Positions 14,697-29,549 of a DNA stretch of 64,000 bases are shown in pieces. Location of the stretch: positions 186,001-250,000 of the forward strand of contig JBBPEB010000011.1 of the NCBI GenBank assembly GCA_039096225.1. Reading direction: 5' to 3'. Each line of letters opens with the position of its first letter. Positions within the stretch are counted from its first letter, which is position 1. The DNA comes from Blastocystis sp. Blastoise. Taxonomy: Eukaryota; Sar; Bigyra; Opalinata; Blastocystidae. The notes under the pieces were generated by a model that did no database searches, was not told the DNA's origin, and worked only from the letters and a program-made list of their open reading frames with translations. Both the position numbers and the translations under genes were made by a program.

Positions 14697-16616
14697 TTAG
14701 TAAAGCCTGGATGAGCTCCAAATCCTTCAATTTAATATTCAGATCAATAATAAACTTCCTCTGTTGCCGCAAGTATACTAAGCAACTATTGAAAGTAAAC
14801 TGAAAACAAAAACTAACTATATTATTATTTCCAAAAATAAAATTATTTTTTCTTTAATAAATCTTTATAGAATCATGGTTAAACTTTTTTTATCCAACTT
14901 TATATGATTTTGGGGGGGTCTTTACTTATTTGTTGATGTATTTTGTAGAAAACCATATAGGGAAGGATATATAAAAGCATGTTTTCAACAAAAATGCACT
15001 TTCAATCAAATTTTTTTAAATGATAATTAAATATCCTATTAGTTTTTTGTGTGTTATTTATGAATTTGAAAGATGCAATGGATTTATTAATAAAATAAAC
15101 ATTTAATAATACCAAATCTACTTAAATTGGAACAACATGAACTATGTCATTCTATATATTATAAAGACGAAGTATAAATATAAGAATAAAAATAAGAATG
15201 TTTTCAACAATGAATTTATTTGTAATTTTAGTTTATTTCTTTGAACAAAGATAATAAACTTTTTATAAGTATTTCTATAAAATATTTTTGATAAACTATC
15301 TAATCACTATACAACTATTATTGTATTAATAATAATAATTATATATTTATAATATTATCACTAATAAGAATTATCAAAAAGGAGCAGTATCATCGATAAA
15401 CTAACCATAATTGTCTAATGTCAGAATTCTTAAAGAAACTATTTTTAAGGAATCCAATAGTAATTATCTAGAATGATCATTAAAATATTTTATAATGAAA
15501 TAAAACTTATATTATTAATGAAACTGATCAAAATCATACGCTTTCTCTGTTGTTAGTTTCATAGAATATAATTCTTATGTTTATCTACTTTAGAAGATGG
15601 TCATTAAATGGAGAATAAATATATTTCAATTCAAACAAACATTATAAATCTTCTTTTTCGGTTGAGTATATGTGTTTTAATAAATGAGTGAAGTATTCTA
15701 CATAAAAATTATACTCAATAAAAAACAAGTTCTTAATATTTTGAGATAATTCTTCATTCTTCATTTTTTTTTCATATTTAGTTTTTATACTAACATATAT
15801 ATATGCTATTTTGAATAATTAATATATTCTAGAGAATAATACTAAGTGTTTCTGTTTATTCTCAATTTAAAATAAACTTTTTATCTTCATGTATTGAATT
15901 CATATAACATCATATATATTAACTAAATCAAACACCATTTATAATAATTAATTATTCCGCTTTTATTCACTTGCTTTCTATAATTATAAAGGTATTTTTC
16001 CTTTTTATATATCAATATATCATATATAATCATGAAGCGAGTAATTTCAATAGGAAATTTGAAGATAAATGAATGTTTTGCATTTGTTAATTGAGTTTTT
16101 TTATTTATATTTAGAAATTGAATATAGTTTTACATATATATTCAGCTCTTTATATATGAATAAACAAATAGTTTAAAAGGTTCAACAATGAATCTGTGAC
16201 AAATAAATCACAAATAATAATTGAATAAAAAGTCCAGTTTTTGTTTCCAGTTTTTCCATAAATCAATACTTTTTTATATTATTTATTTTATCCATAATTT
16301 ATTTAAAGTTCTTCTTTTTAAAGTTATTTTATTTGTACATAATATGGAAGCAGAAATATTAGCTGTATCAGCTTATATATTATTCGTGTGTCATTTGAAC
16401 AACAAAAATAAACCTGACATGGGATAATGTTAGTTTAATTGTATAAATTGCATAGATCATGTATATTTAATAGTTTATATATACATTAGTCAAATTAAAA
16501 TCATGATTACTATGCATATATATGTTTTTATTTCTTATTTTTGTCGCTATATCTCATTTTATTCTTTTGTTTTGTTTTTTATTCAATGAAACAACATAAA
16601 TAATAGTAGTTATGAC
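14697..16616. other. Long intergenic region before the transposon
   Basis: About 1.9 kb of AT-rich sequence has no convincing gene. It contains a short G tract (about 14911) and a 68-residue frame at 16221-16427 without family features. No RNA gene was recognised. Confidence 0.5.
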
Positions 16617-16619
16617 ATT
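16617..16619. repeat. Target-site duplication, left copy (ATT)
   Basis: The three bases directly before the CACTA end are ATT. The same three bases follow the right end at 25546-25548. Three-base duplications are the rule for CACTA elements. Confidence 0.88.
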
Positions 16620-16639
16620 CACTAGTAGGCAGGTTTTTT
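16620..16639 (+). repeat. CACTA transposon left terminal inverted repeat
   Basis: A 20-bp perfect inverted match to 25526-25545, starting CACTAGTAGGCAGG. The two ends diverge directly after the T run, left CTTCTTG and right TTACTAG. Confidence 0.95.
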
Positions 16640-18433
16640 CTTCTTGAAAATAGTCGATCTAGTTTATGCTAAAATACGATCTAAATTATGATTTTGTTCA
16701 AGAAAAAAAACACATAAATTGGGGCTAGTAAGACCTCCATTTGCGTAGCGTTTATGCTCTACGTCGGTTATCTTTTTTTTAGACCAAGATAATTAATTTT
16801 TAGGTGGTCTACTCAGATGTTATTTGTCATCTTAGATAACACATTATTTAATCTAATCAATGTCAAATAGTTACTAATAACTGTAAAAACGATATCTTAT
16901 GTCTTAATTTATTGATCTAAAGAGTTCAAGATTTATATTCTATTTTTATTCAAAATTGATTAGAATAGACAAATTAATCGTATTAGTTGTATAAAAAGAA
17001 TAAATGAACAAAATTCAAAATTTATAAAAGTAATAATTTTACCATATTTTTTATTTATAATTATTCTCATTTTGAAATACCATTTGAAACACTGAACATA
17101 TATCGACTTTTAAATATCAAAACGTTATCTATAAAATATATATATATATATATATATCAAGAAATTAGATAAATACCTATTTTCAGGCTAGAATAATGTG
17201 CCATTCTCTAAGACATGATCCTATATATGAAAAAAATCAGAATAAAATTTTAATTATAATATAAGTATAATAACACTCACATTACATTTTGTAATACCCC
17301 CATAATGAACTATAAAAATATTAAAAAATATATATAATATATAAATACGTTTGAAATTAATTAATTAAACCAATAAAATAAATATATACAGTGAATTAGC
17401 GTATTATTCTTGATTATTCACTATAAATAATAAATTAAAAGAATATGTAGTTATTGTAAATACCTTAATTATAGTTATCAAAAATAGTTAATTCATTATA
17501 GCCATAAAGACCTAATCATAATAAATCGCAACAAAAATTAAAAGATACATGCTGAAAATTATTTTAATCAAATTCAATTCTAGAACATTTCTGTGAATCA
17601 CTTATTATGTATTACTATTTAAAAATATGTGTAAATAGTATAAATGCAAAAAATAAATATAACATTATAACTATTTAAAAAGGTTTTAGTGATAATTTTT
17701 GTCATAATCAAGCCCTTAAAAAAAAGATTTATAGTTTTTAATACTAAAAATTAATAGAATATATTTCTTCAAGGGGGTAAATTTAAAAGGAGTCAGTTTT
17801 ATTCTTCATTTCATTTTCTTTTCGCTTTAAAAGGAGAAACTCTTATAAATCTTTGAACTGACTCTATTTCAATTGAAATATAACAAAGTATTTTTGATAC
17901 TATAATTCACACAATATTTTGACTTTATTATTAATTCTTTTCATTTATTACAGTTATGGATAATTATTAATATTAAACAAAAATAATATATTCCTTATTA
18001 TCCCATTTAGAATGTATAATTACTTTATAAAAGACAAAATACTTATTTTTCTATATTCAGAAATATGACAGACAAACAATTGAGGTTAAAAGAATAGAAT
18101 GAAATAATTAATTAACAGAGATAAAAAATAATAAATATAAGAATTCAATAAATATTCGTGATTAACTAATATTGTTTACAACGCTTTGTAAATAAGGATA
18201 ATAAAAATCGTATGACGAGTTGACAAAAGAAAACGTAGTAGTTAGGTACTCATCACTACATCCAATGTCTCTTTCTCTAGTTATTGACGTTGTATACCTA
18301 TCATGTTTATACTTTCTTGACTTAGAATGATTCTATATATATATATTATTTATACTAAAATAAATGGTACTAAATATGTAAATTAACTTAAATAATATTA
18401 AATGAGTCACGAATTTATGAGTATATATGATGA
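16640..18433. other. Left internal flank of the transposon
   Basis: No confident gene. A relatively GC-rich patch near 16728-16780 contains CGTAG and CTACG in inverted order. A 9-bp inverted pair (GAGTCAGTT near 17790, AACTGACTC near 17856) could fold. Short segments near 17160-17560 might hold 3' exons of the transposase gene, but I could not connect them. Confidence 0.45.
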
Positions 18434-21400
18434 TTAGTGTGATTGCTACGATCATTCATTAACATTTATAATAATATAAAAATAATAATTATAATTGTAA
18501 CAATAAGTAATAGAAGCAGAGATAAGGAGATAATAAAACAGACAATAGAAACAGTTTTAACAATAATAAAGAAGTATAATAAAATAAAGTCTTGAAACAT
18601 CATTATTAAATAATAATAGTATAATATATATATCATAATAATAATAATAAAAATATATACATCTTGTCTAAAGTCAGGATCAGAATTATTACGTTTTGAA
18701 TAGCTGGAAGATATTTCATGAACTATCATATTCATGTGTATTATCGTTTCTAAATTTATACATCCATATGTAATAGCTAGGAAATTTGGATAATCTTCAG
18801 TGGTATGAAAAACATCAAGTAAGGAATAATTACTATCTTCTATAAAGGCATAGAGTTTACCATGTGAAAGCTTTGCATTAATATAGTAATCAACAATCGA
18901 AAGAATAGTGTTATTATATTTGTATAAATATTTGCAACGACATATCTGTATTTCTGGAACACCATTTCTAATTAAATAAAAACTCATCCAGCTATTATCA
19001 TGATCATATATATCATTATGTGTATATGTTGAAAATGATGTTCCGTTTTGATACCTAATACTTCTATAACATTCAATTTCCTTTTCATATATTACCTTAA
19101 ACCATATAAGTATTTTATTACGTTTGTTTTCATCAAACATAATAGTATCCCATATATTTGCAGAAGACAACTGTCTCGATTTAAAGAATTTATCATTAAT
19201 ACACTTATTAAAATCATTATTATTACTTGTTAATAATGTATACATAATAGATAATAATATTTCCCTCGTTGGTTCTGGTTTGTTACAAATATCATGAAGA
19301 GAATAACTACCACAATTAATATCATAGTAATCAAAAATATCATTATCTTGAGACTCATTATTCTTGCTATTTTGACTGAATAATGAGTATTCAACATATT
19401 CACGAGCCATCATTTTAATTAGTATATGTTGACCAGGACTTCTTTTTGTTCTACAACTCATACCTGATAAACCAAAGAAACGCTCATTTGTATATGTATA
19501 TTGAAATGTAGGTAAGCACATATATAATATTGACATAAATAAATGTATAATAATATGGTCTTGTGTAGAAATCAGCTCCTTAGGCATACAACATTCTAAT
19601 TTATATAAAGTAAGATATATATTCTTTTTAAATAATAATAAGGCATTCAATTCGTAAGGAATATTATTTGACATAAAATTATTAAGTACTGAAAATAATT
19701 CTTCTAAAAAGATGAATAGCTTTGAATCATTATAGGTATAATCATGCATAAGAGGCAACAGGTATTTAGTAAATGAAACAAATTTATCTTTGCTATTTAA
19801 ATTGAAGAAGAATGTAGGGTTAATAATATCAATGAACTTATTTTTAGGAAAATAATCAAAGGAATGAATATTTGATAATCTTGTTTTAATAATTCCTATA
19901 TTTTCTGGAGATAGTGAAATAGGAATAGGGCGTGTATTTTCTTGAGCAAGAATTTTAGACCCAATATTTGAAATACTAGATGATATAACATTAAATAAAT
20001 ATGAATAGTATTCTTTTGATAAATTGAGATTAAGATGTAATGAATCAGGGTTTATTCCATATACTCTACTTATTTTTATGGATGGATATAGTGATAGTAC
20101 ATTTCCATTTAACTTTTGTTTATCAATCTCTTGAAGATGTAATACTTTTTTTGTATAATCATCTTTTAATTTTTCCACATTTTTTTCTTTATCATTTCTT
20201 TTCAAAGGATGACATAAGTTCGTTTGAATACTTAGTTTATTACATAATTGGTTTGATACATTATTATGATTCGATAGTAATAAAGGTATAGAATGATATT
20301 CTTTAAGTATATTTAAAGATGTATTACATGGAGTTCTAATATTATTATATTCTGATTCACAATAAAAATTCACAGGATTGCATTTATATTCTGTTTGAAG
20401 GCAAGAACATGGAATAGTATCAATAAGTATACCTTTTTCTCTTATATAAACCTTTAAAACATCTTTCTTCACTTCGTAGTGTTTATGGATAATATTTCTT
20501 AAAAACTGTATACCACCATGAAAGTTTGATAGATTACGTTCAATTGTTATGGAACACCAGTTACAGAACTTATTTGAAGATGATGAAGATCCTCCGATGA
20601 CAGATCCACCTTTGTAATCAAATGTGAAATTTAGAGGTAGACATTGCACTTTAATCATTGTATTATTATATTCTAATAAATATCCATTAATTAGTACTTC
20701 AAATTCTTGATATAATAATTGAATTATTGTTTGTAGGAACGAGGAAGGACAGAATGTAATGGGGATACAAAAATGGGCATCAGAGTACTTATAATCTTTC
20801 AAATTTAATAATCTTATACCTACAGAAGTAAGTAGACTATGAGATCCAAATATACTTTTGTTATAGACAGCAAATTCATCAGTGAAAATACCACAAAAGA
20901 GAATAATATCAGCTTTTGCCTTTTCTATTTCATTCTTATATTCCCTCATTGCATAGCATAAATTAATATCATTAACATATTTAGAATTACTTTCATAATA
21001 TTTTCTATCGTCATCACTAGGTATTCCATTATATATAAAATGACCTGCAAGACGATAATCATTAAAAAGATGATGCGTATTTATAATTTTCATTACTTCA
21101 TCATATGAATAAACTGAACAGGTTTTTTGATATATATTACATTTGATCATGTTGATTATTCTAGGTAATAATGGACTATACAGGACTCTTTCCATATCAT
21201 CTATATAATATATAATATAATATATAATATATAATATATAATATATAATATATAATATAATATATAATATATAATATAATATATAATATATAATATAATA
21301 TATAATATATAATATATATAATATAACATATATAATATAATATATATAATATAATATATATAATATAATATATATAATATAATATATAATATATAATATA

Positions 21401-22172
21401 TATAATATAACATATATAATATAATATATATAATATAAAATATATATAATATTATATATACTATTCTTATGGATTTCATTACAATATACACATCTCATAT
21501 TATTGTTGCAGTTTCTTTGAAAGGAAGAACCATATATGGCAACATTCTTTTTACATATGTATAATGATGTCGGCATAAAAAAATGTCTTGTAATTTCTTG
21601 ATGTAGATGTCTCATATAGTCTTCAGGATTATTCAATGGAATAGTAATATCTTTATTAAATCTCTTAATTATCAATCTAAATGTATTCACGACTTCATTA
21701 AGCTCACTTGAAGAAAGATTTGCTTTGACAATAAGTTTAAACATAGCTATCTTTATGAAAGTATCATCATCTTCATCTAAACCATTAAGATTCGTAGCTT
21801 TTATTGTATGCTATATATATATATAATTAAAAGACTGATAACTCTATAAAAAATATCATATTGAAAATGTAAATAACTTATGTAGATAAATATTAAAAAA
21901 AAAAGAAAACTATATATAAAGCAAATAATTTAAAAATAAACGACATTTTGTTAATCAAAAATAAAATATTATTATACGAATATATGAAAAAAGGATAGAA
22001 TAAATAAAGAAACATAAACAATACACTTTAAATATAAATATGGAAGCATTTATCTAATAATAAATAAATCTATTTGTTTACAATATAAATATGAAAGAAA
22101 CATATTTAGTACTATTAACAAAATATGACTATTATATAAATAGTTTTATATAATTATCTCAAGTAAGTTATA

Positions 22173-22268
<96 letters not shown>

Positions 22269-23075
22269 GGAATGAAGTAATATATGTTTGATAATAGATT
22301 TTAAAACAATTTGTGACGAATATCCAGGATATAATAATTTATTTTGTTTCATAGATTCTTTAATATTGTTCAATTCTATATTTATATATATTAAAGAGAA
22401 ATAGAAAATATGATACCTGAAGTTTGAAAATTGTCTCTAGATATGGTATTATTTTCTTCTTCTTCTACACTTGAATCTGAACAAGAATCAGATAGATACT
22501 CATTATTAGAATTATTATTATTTATAAGGAAGGAATCAGCATTTTTAGCATGATCCATACTCTCAGAACAATCCAGCAAAACATAGCATTGACTTGATTG
22601 TTTTTCCTTACATCCAGTATTTCTTTGTTCTTTTTCTTTGCTATCCAATGACTAAATGAGTTGTTTAAAAATTAAAAAAATAATAGAAATACTGGTTCAA
22701 TAGACGAATTATTATTTTCTAAGCCAATGGAAACATTCGAAATTATGTTTTTAGAATTACTTTGTGCTTCTATTTATTAAAAAAGAATTATATATATATT
22801 TACAAATAAATATTAATATATTTGAATATACTTTCATTCGTGCAATCATTATTAAGGCTATTTTGATGATTATCATCATTTAATGGTAAATCAATAATGA
22901 TTTGGCTTTTCTGATTATTTACGTCTGTCTCTTTCATTTTTTTTTTATTTGCATATGATTCTGGATCAGTATTTATAATAACTAATAACAAATAAATTCA
23001 ACAAATTATTTAATTATTGATACATTTTCTATCTGACTTTCTTTGGCGGACCCTATTGATCATGTTAGTGGACAT
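18434..23075 (-). CDS. Tnp2-like CACTA transposase
   Basis: This is the transposase of the surrounding element. The 5' exons start with ATG at 23075 (MSTNMINRVRQRKSDRK) and splice in frame through INTDPESYANKKK, SLDSKEKEQRNTGCK and LNNIKESMKQNKLL, a Ser/Asn-rich region. The large body (about 18660-21820) has LTLKANLSSSE-like helical start sequence, a Cys pair CVYCNEIH, a Tnp2-type core (IILFCGIFTDEFAVYNKS, GIRLLNLKDY, IQLLYQEFEVLINGYLLE, KFCNWCSITI) and a DUF4218-like block (LECCMPKELIST, HIIIHLFMSILYMCLPTF, NERFFGLSGM). Core and DUF4218 in this order typify CACTA transposases. An in-frame intron of pure TA-rich sequence lies at 21200-21462 and an intron of about 450 bp follows the 22.3-kb exon. 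I could not place the DDE residues. The last exon (ending at 18434) is tentative. Confidence 0.85.
21200..21462. repeat. TA-rich tandem repeat forming a transposase intron
   Basis: About 260 bp of TATAATATATAATA-type repeats are open in the reading frame yet begin GTATATATAATA and end TATATAG on the minus strand. Removing them joins NEIHKN to DMERVLYSPLL in frame, so this is an intron. Confidence 0.85.
22164..22266. repeat. (TA)n microsatellite, ~100 bp
   Basis: A nearly perfect dinucleotide run directly follows the exon ending IIKHILLHS and forms the 5' part of a transposase intron. Confidence 0.95.
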
Positions 23076-23198
23076 TTCAATTCGCTGAAAGTAAATAACG
23101 AAAAACAATGATTATACGAATAGCTAAAATGAAATAAAATATGGAAACATTTCCACTATTAAATCTTTGTTTACATTTTATCTATTATCTTGTCGTAA
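23076..23198. promoter_or_regulatory. Divergent promoter region of the two transposon genes
   Basis: The 123-bp spacer separates the start codons of the transposase (23075, -) and the second gene (23199, +), so it must hold both 5' ends. Blocks ATTATACGAATA, ATATGGAAACATTT and TTTGTTTACA are found again, slightly changed, at about 21940-22085. No specific factor site can be named. Confidence 0.6.
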
Positions 23199-24773
<1,575 letters not shown>

Positions 24774-25525
24774 TCAAACCATCTATCAATATAAATTTGC
24801 AATACTTCTTTAACTGTTTGTATTCAATTTGATTTTTATTTATATATACTCTAATTTTATCACTGTTAAACATATATTATATTTATTTTTTTCTCCATTC
24901 TCTATAATTCATGATACAAAAATATTATCATAAACATGTGACGTACATTTATTTTGTTCAAAATCAAGTAGTTTGCTAAAAGGAATTTAGTCTGCTAAAA
25001 TTCTCAAACAATGAACATTAATTTCAAACAATATTTTTGTCTAGATTCACAGAAAATCCATAATATTAAGTATTACGTAAATACGCTTAAACTACAATCA
25101 CCTTTATTAACCAAAAATACTTGAGTCATTATGAATAAAATGAAATTAAGTATAACACATACAACATTTTCTCAATTCACAATGTTTAACAGTACTAGAT
25201 AATTGTTCAAATAAGTTCCATCTTCCTTATTACCTGAGAATGATAAACTATTTTAGAATCAACAATGAGCATACTAATTTAGACTTTTAAGGAGCTTACA
25301 GATGACTCAGATGAGTTGTTGAGTATGCTCAAGTCATAATATTTAGAGAAAAAAAACAAATATTCTTTATAATAAAAAAATAATAATTTTAAATAATTAA
25401 TTTTTATTTTTTTATAAAAAAGAAAACAATTCTTGGATCTAGTCGATTACATACCCATTTTGAGAAATATTAGATCCATTTTATTTTTTTTCGGTTATTT
25501 TGGTACCCAAAACTGGATCTAGTAA
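24774..25525. other. Right internal flank of the transposon
   Basis: No gene seen. It contains an inverted pair GAGCATACT (about 25268) and AGTATGCTC (about 25322) that could form a hairpin, and two GATCTAGT motifs close to the right end. Confidence 0.6.
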
Positions 25526-25545
25526 AAAAAACCTGCCTACTAGTG
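25526..25545 (-). repeat. CACTA transposon right terminal inverted repeat
   Basis: Exact reverse complement of 16620-16639. The following ATT at 25546-25548 is the right target-site duplication. Confidence 0.95.
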
Positions 25546-25877
25546 ATTTGTTTAACCTATTTAAAAATAATTTCCATCTATATATTATAAAAAATATCTT
25601 TATAACAAGTATATAAAAAAATAGATATCTATATAAGAGATAATATTTTATCTTTTATATTCAAGTTTGAACATACTGAAAATTCGTTATATTATGACAT
25701 TTTCTATATATAATACTAATGGATCTCATAACATATATAGAAAAAGTAATCAATTTATATATGATTCTATTTCTTTCAAAACATAATTAATTATGTATAT
25801 ACATATATATATCATAAATAAATATATATATTTATTGAACAAAACAATGTGTATATGATAAGACATTAACATAAATA
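25546..25877. other. Short intergenic region right of the transposon
   Basis: The target-duplication copy (first three bases) is followed by AT-rich sequence containing the 3' flank of the DENND4-like gene. The transposon therefore inserted only about 330 bp from that gene's stop. Confidence 0.6.
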
Positions 25878-28800
25878 TTAAAACAATAAAGATAATCGTT
25901 CTCTTAATAATTGTGTTTCAACAGTCACGGGAAGATCACATGCATAGAAATAACTTTCGTAAGATGATGGAAAGTTCTAGAATATACATATATTCGTATT
26001 ATAAAACGATTAATATATATATATAGATATACATGACAACAAAGAATATATTCCTTTTCAAATTCTTGATAATTAATTTCTATACATAATAATAAATATA
26101 AGGATTATATGTATATACCTTTATGTGTCTCTTTATTAATAATTGGCCTATTTATAGAAGGAGAAGAAGAGTATATATATGTATATCGAATATAAGTTAG
26201 GAAGAGAAGTGTTATGTACATTGATTCTCTGAATTGCTTATGAATATTATTCAGTCTTCCCTCTATATATATATGTATTCCTTTCTTCAGATTATTCATA
26301 TATATAGACAAACAGAGGTCAATCCAATAAGATATCACTTTATAAGGTATTCTATATATATAATAATATATAAAATAATAACTTTCATATAAATCATACT
26401 TTTTTGTGTCTTTTGTATCTCTAGAGAGAAACGCTATACATAACTATATATGTAGATATATGCACATATATATGAATATACATTTAAATAAACTTCTATA
26501 TCTCGTGTAATAGGAATAATATTCTCTCTAGTGTCTCTATTCTCTCTAGTTTCTCTATTCTCTCTAGTGTCTCTATTCTCTCTAGTGTCTCTATTCTCTC
26601 TAGTTTCTCCACTTTCTCCATTTCGTATATACCATAATCCATCAGTTGATTTATATAAATACTTTCGAGGAAGAATAGTAGAGACATTAGAAGGACCTTC
26701 ATATATTAAATCTCTATTCTTATTATCAATTGTTGATATTGATTCTTGTATATGAATATCTCTATTACATGATTGGCTGTTCGTGTCGTTAATTCGTACG
26801 GAAGAGGAGGGATCCTTGGAACACAAAGAGACATCATTTATAACAGTTGATTGTTTATTGTCATTTGTTGTTTCATCAGGAATTACATTCTGTTGTGGGT
26901 CTTTAACCGCGGTTATCTGCTGTTTGTGATCATCAATATGTTTGACTGAGTCATTATTATTGTTATTTGTATTTTCAGTATTCATAATTGTATTTGTAGT
27001 AGTCTTATTAATAGGAATAAGAGTAGTTGTAGAAGTATTCATTGTATTATTATTATTAATATTATTATTATTATTATTAATTGATTGTTCTGTATATGTA
27101 CGTAGTGTTAAGGAGAAAGAGGAAGGGATGGAGATCGTATAATAGGAAGAAAGGGAGATATGAGTCTATATATATATATACATATACATATATATATATA
27201 TATATATATACATCATAATAAGAAGAAGATGAAGGAACAGGAATGTGAAACCGAGTGCAATACCATACGAATAACCACGGGAATATTAAGGATAATAAAA
27301 ATAGAAAAAAGAATATATATATATATATATAATAAAGGATACCCAAATAGTTTTGTTTTCCTTAATAAAATCATGAAGGTATATATAAGGAATAAGAGAT
27401 TTACTATATAAATCTTCAAACTATACATATATATAATAATCATTTTCAAATAATAATATATATATATATATCATTCTTCAATATAAAAAGATATATATAT
27501 ACATATGAATAAATAGATTTCATAGATAAGAAGGGAATATCGTTTGTTTTTGGAAACATACCTACCAGATCAGAAGGTTGAGATAATATATCTATATATA
27601 TATATAGTAAATAGACTATATTCAAATGTAGAGTTAATATTATATATATATATATACTTGGAGGAATGATCTTTAGAATAGGACCCCCTTCTGTTCCACA
27701 ATTGGGACACTTGAAGAATATATGACCCTTAACTTCTCTCTCTCCACATAAAATCTCCTATATATACATATATATAGTTATTATAATTATTACTGTATAC
27801 TTCATCCAGCATATGTCTTGAACATCCCCTACAATATAGATATAAATAAAGAACAGTTGAATCATATATTCCTATATATATATATTTATATATATATTGA
27901 AATACTTTCTTTAGAATCATGAATCTCATCAACAGAACTATATAGTTTACCGTTTTTCCCACGGTTATTCAATAGTTGAAACTCAAATTTTTCAATAGAC
28001 ACATTATCACTCTTATGTCTATTCTTTAACTATATAATAATAATAATAATATTATTATTATATACAGAAAAAAGTATAGGAGAGGGTAATAAAGAATTAT
28101 TTATATCTTTAGATTCATTTGATTGGCTATTTCTTTGTATTCTCTTTGATGATTGGTCAACCAAGTTCTTTTGTTCTTTCCATTTCTATCATAAATAATA
28201 ATAATAATAGCATATTATTCTTATAATATACTATAATATATATAATATACAAAGAGAAGTATTTGCATATAATTATTCATTTCCTGTTGAATATCTGTGT
28301 TTTCTGTGACATTAGGAAATAATAGTTTATAGAGATCAAGTAGTAGATCGTGTATATGTATATATAGAGAAGAAGAAGGAGATAGGGTAGAGATAGAGAG
28401 AGAGAATGTAAGGAAGAGAGAAAGAGAAGAAGAGAAAGATAAAGGAATATTCATAGAAATAAGATATATATAGAGATCATAAGTATATTGAATTGCTTGT
28501 ATAGATATAGAAGAAGAAGAAGAAGATATATAAAGAGGAGAAAGAAGGAACCATATGTTAAGTATATAGGAGAGAAGAGAGATATAACGACGATTCCCTT
28601 GTTGTTTCTGTTGAATTTCTTCTTCTGAAGAGAGAAGAGGAAGGTATATAGATTGATTCTCTATAATCATATATATATAATGTATAATCTATATGTAATT
28701 ATAGATCACTTTAAAAAATAAGATATATTTATATATATACGCTGAAGAAGGTGAATAGGAGCACATGATCCGCTTCTCTCGCACGTGATCGATGGCCAAT

Positions 28801-29468
28801 TAGTAATATGTGATGATTGAGGATACTCTATATCTATAGTGAATAATAGATATATATTTATTAGAAATAATAATAAAAAAGATATAATAATAATAAGAAG
28901 ATTTATAATAATAATAAAAAAGATATAATAATAATAATAATAAGATTTATAATAATAATAAAATAATAATAATAATAATAATAATAATAACTTTATACTA
29001 TGTGGTTTGGCGGGTAATTTGATAACTGTTTTATTGTGTTTATTATATATAGTAGAGTAGAGGATAGAATAAAGATAGATATATCGACTCTGAGGAGGAG
29101 AAGAAAGCATTGCTTGATACTGTATATAGAGAAATGATCTCAAATGTATATATAATGATATATACATAAAAATATTTTATAAATAACAATAACAGCAAAT
29201 ATGTAATAGTAATAAAAGAATAATATATAGAGTTATAGATAATAAACATACTTTATCAAAAAGAAGTAATGAAAATTCAAACTCTCCTTCAGGTGGAAAT
29301 AATTTCTGACTTAAAAAATTAACAAATATCTATATATAAATATACTATTCAATAGATATAATAACTAGAATTACTTGTGTTTTAATAAAATGTTTCATAA
29401 ATATAAAATAATCACGGGAAAGTCTGCTTAAATACTGTTTTGAATTAAATACATCCTCAATTCCATCT

Positions 29469-29549
<81 letters not shown>

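Noticed and set aside
16221-16427. 68-residue plus-strand frame
   Set aside because: It lies in AT-rich intergenic sequence with no family features, codon signal or neighbouring exons.
16728-16780. GC-richer patch near the left transposon end as a possible tRNA or small RNA
   Set aside because: Only short inverted words (CGTAG/CTACG) are present and no cloverleaf or promoter boxes could be drawn.
21200-21491. Continuous Tyr/Ile-rich reading through the transposase gene
   Set aside because: The segment is repetitive TA-rich DNA bounded by GT and AG, and removing it restores a normal protein sequence.
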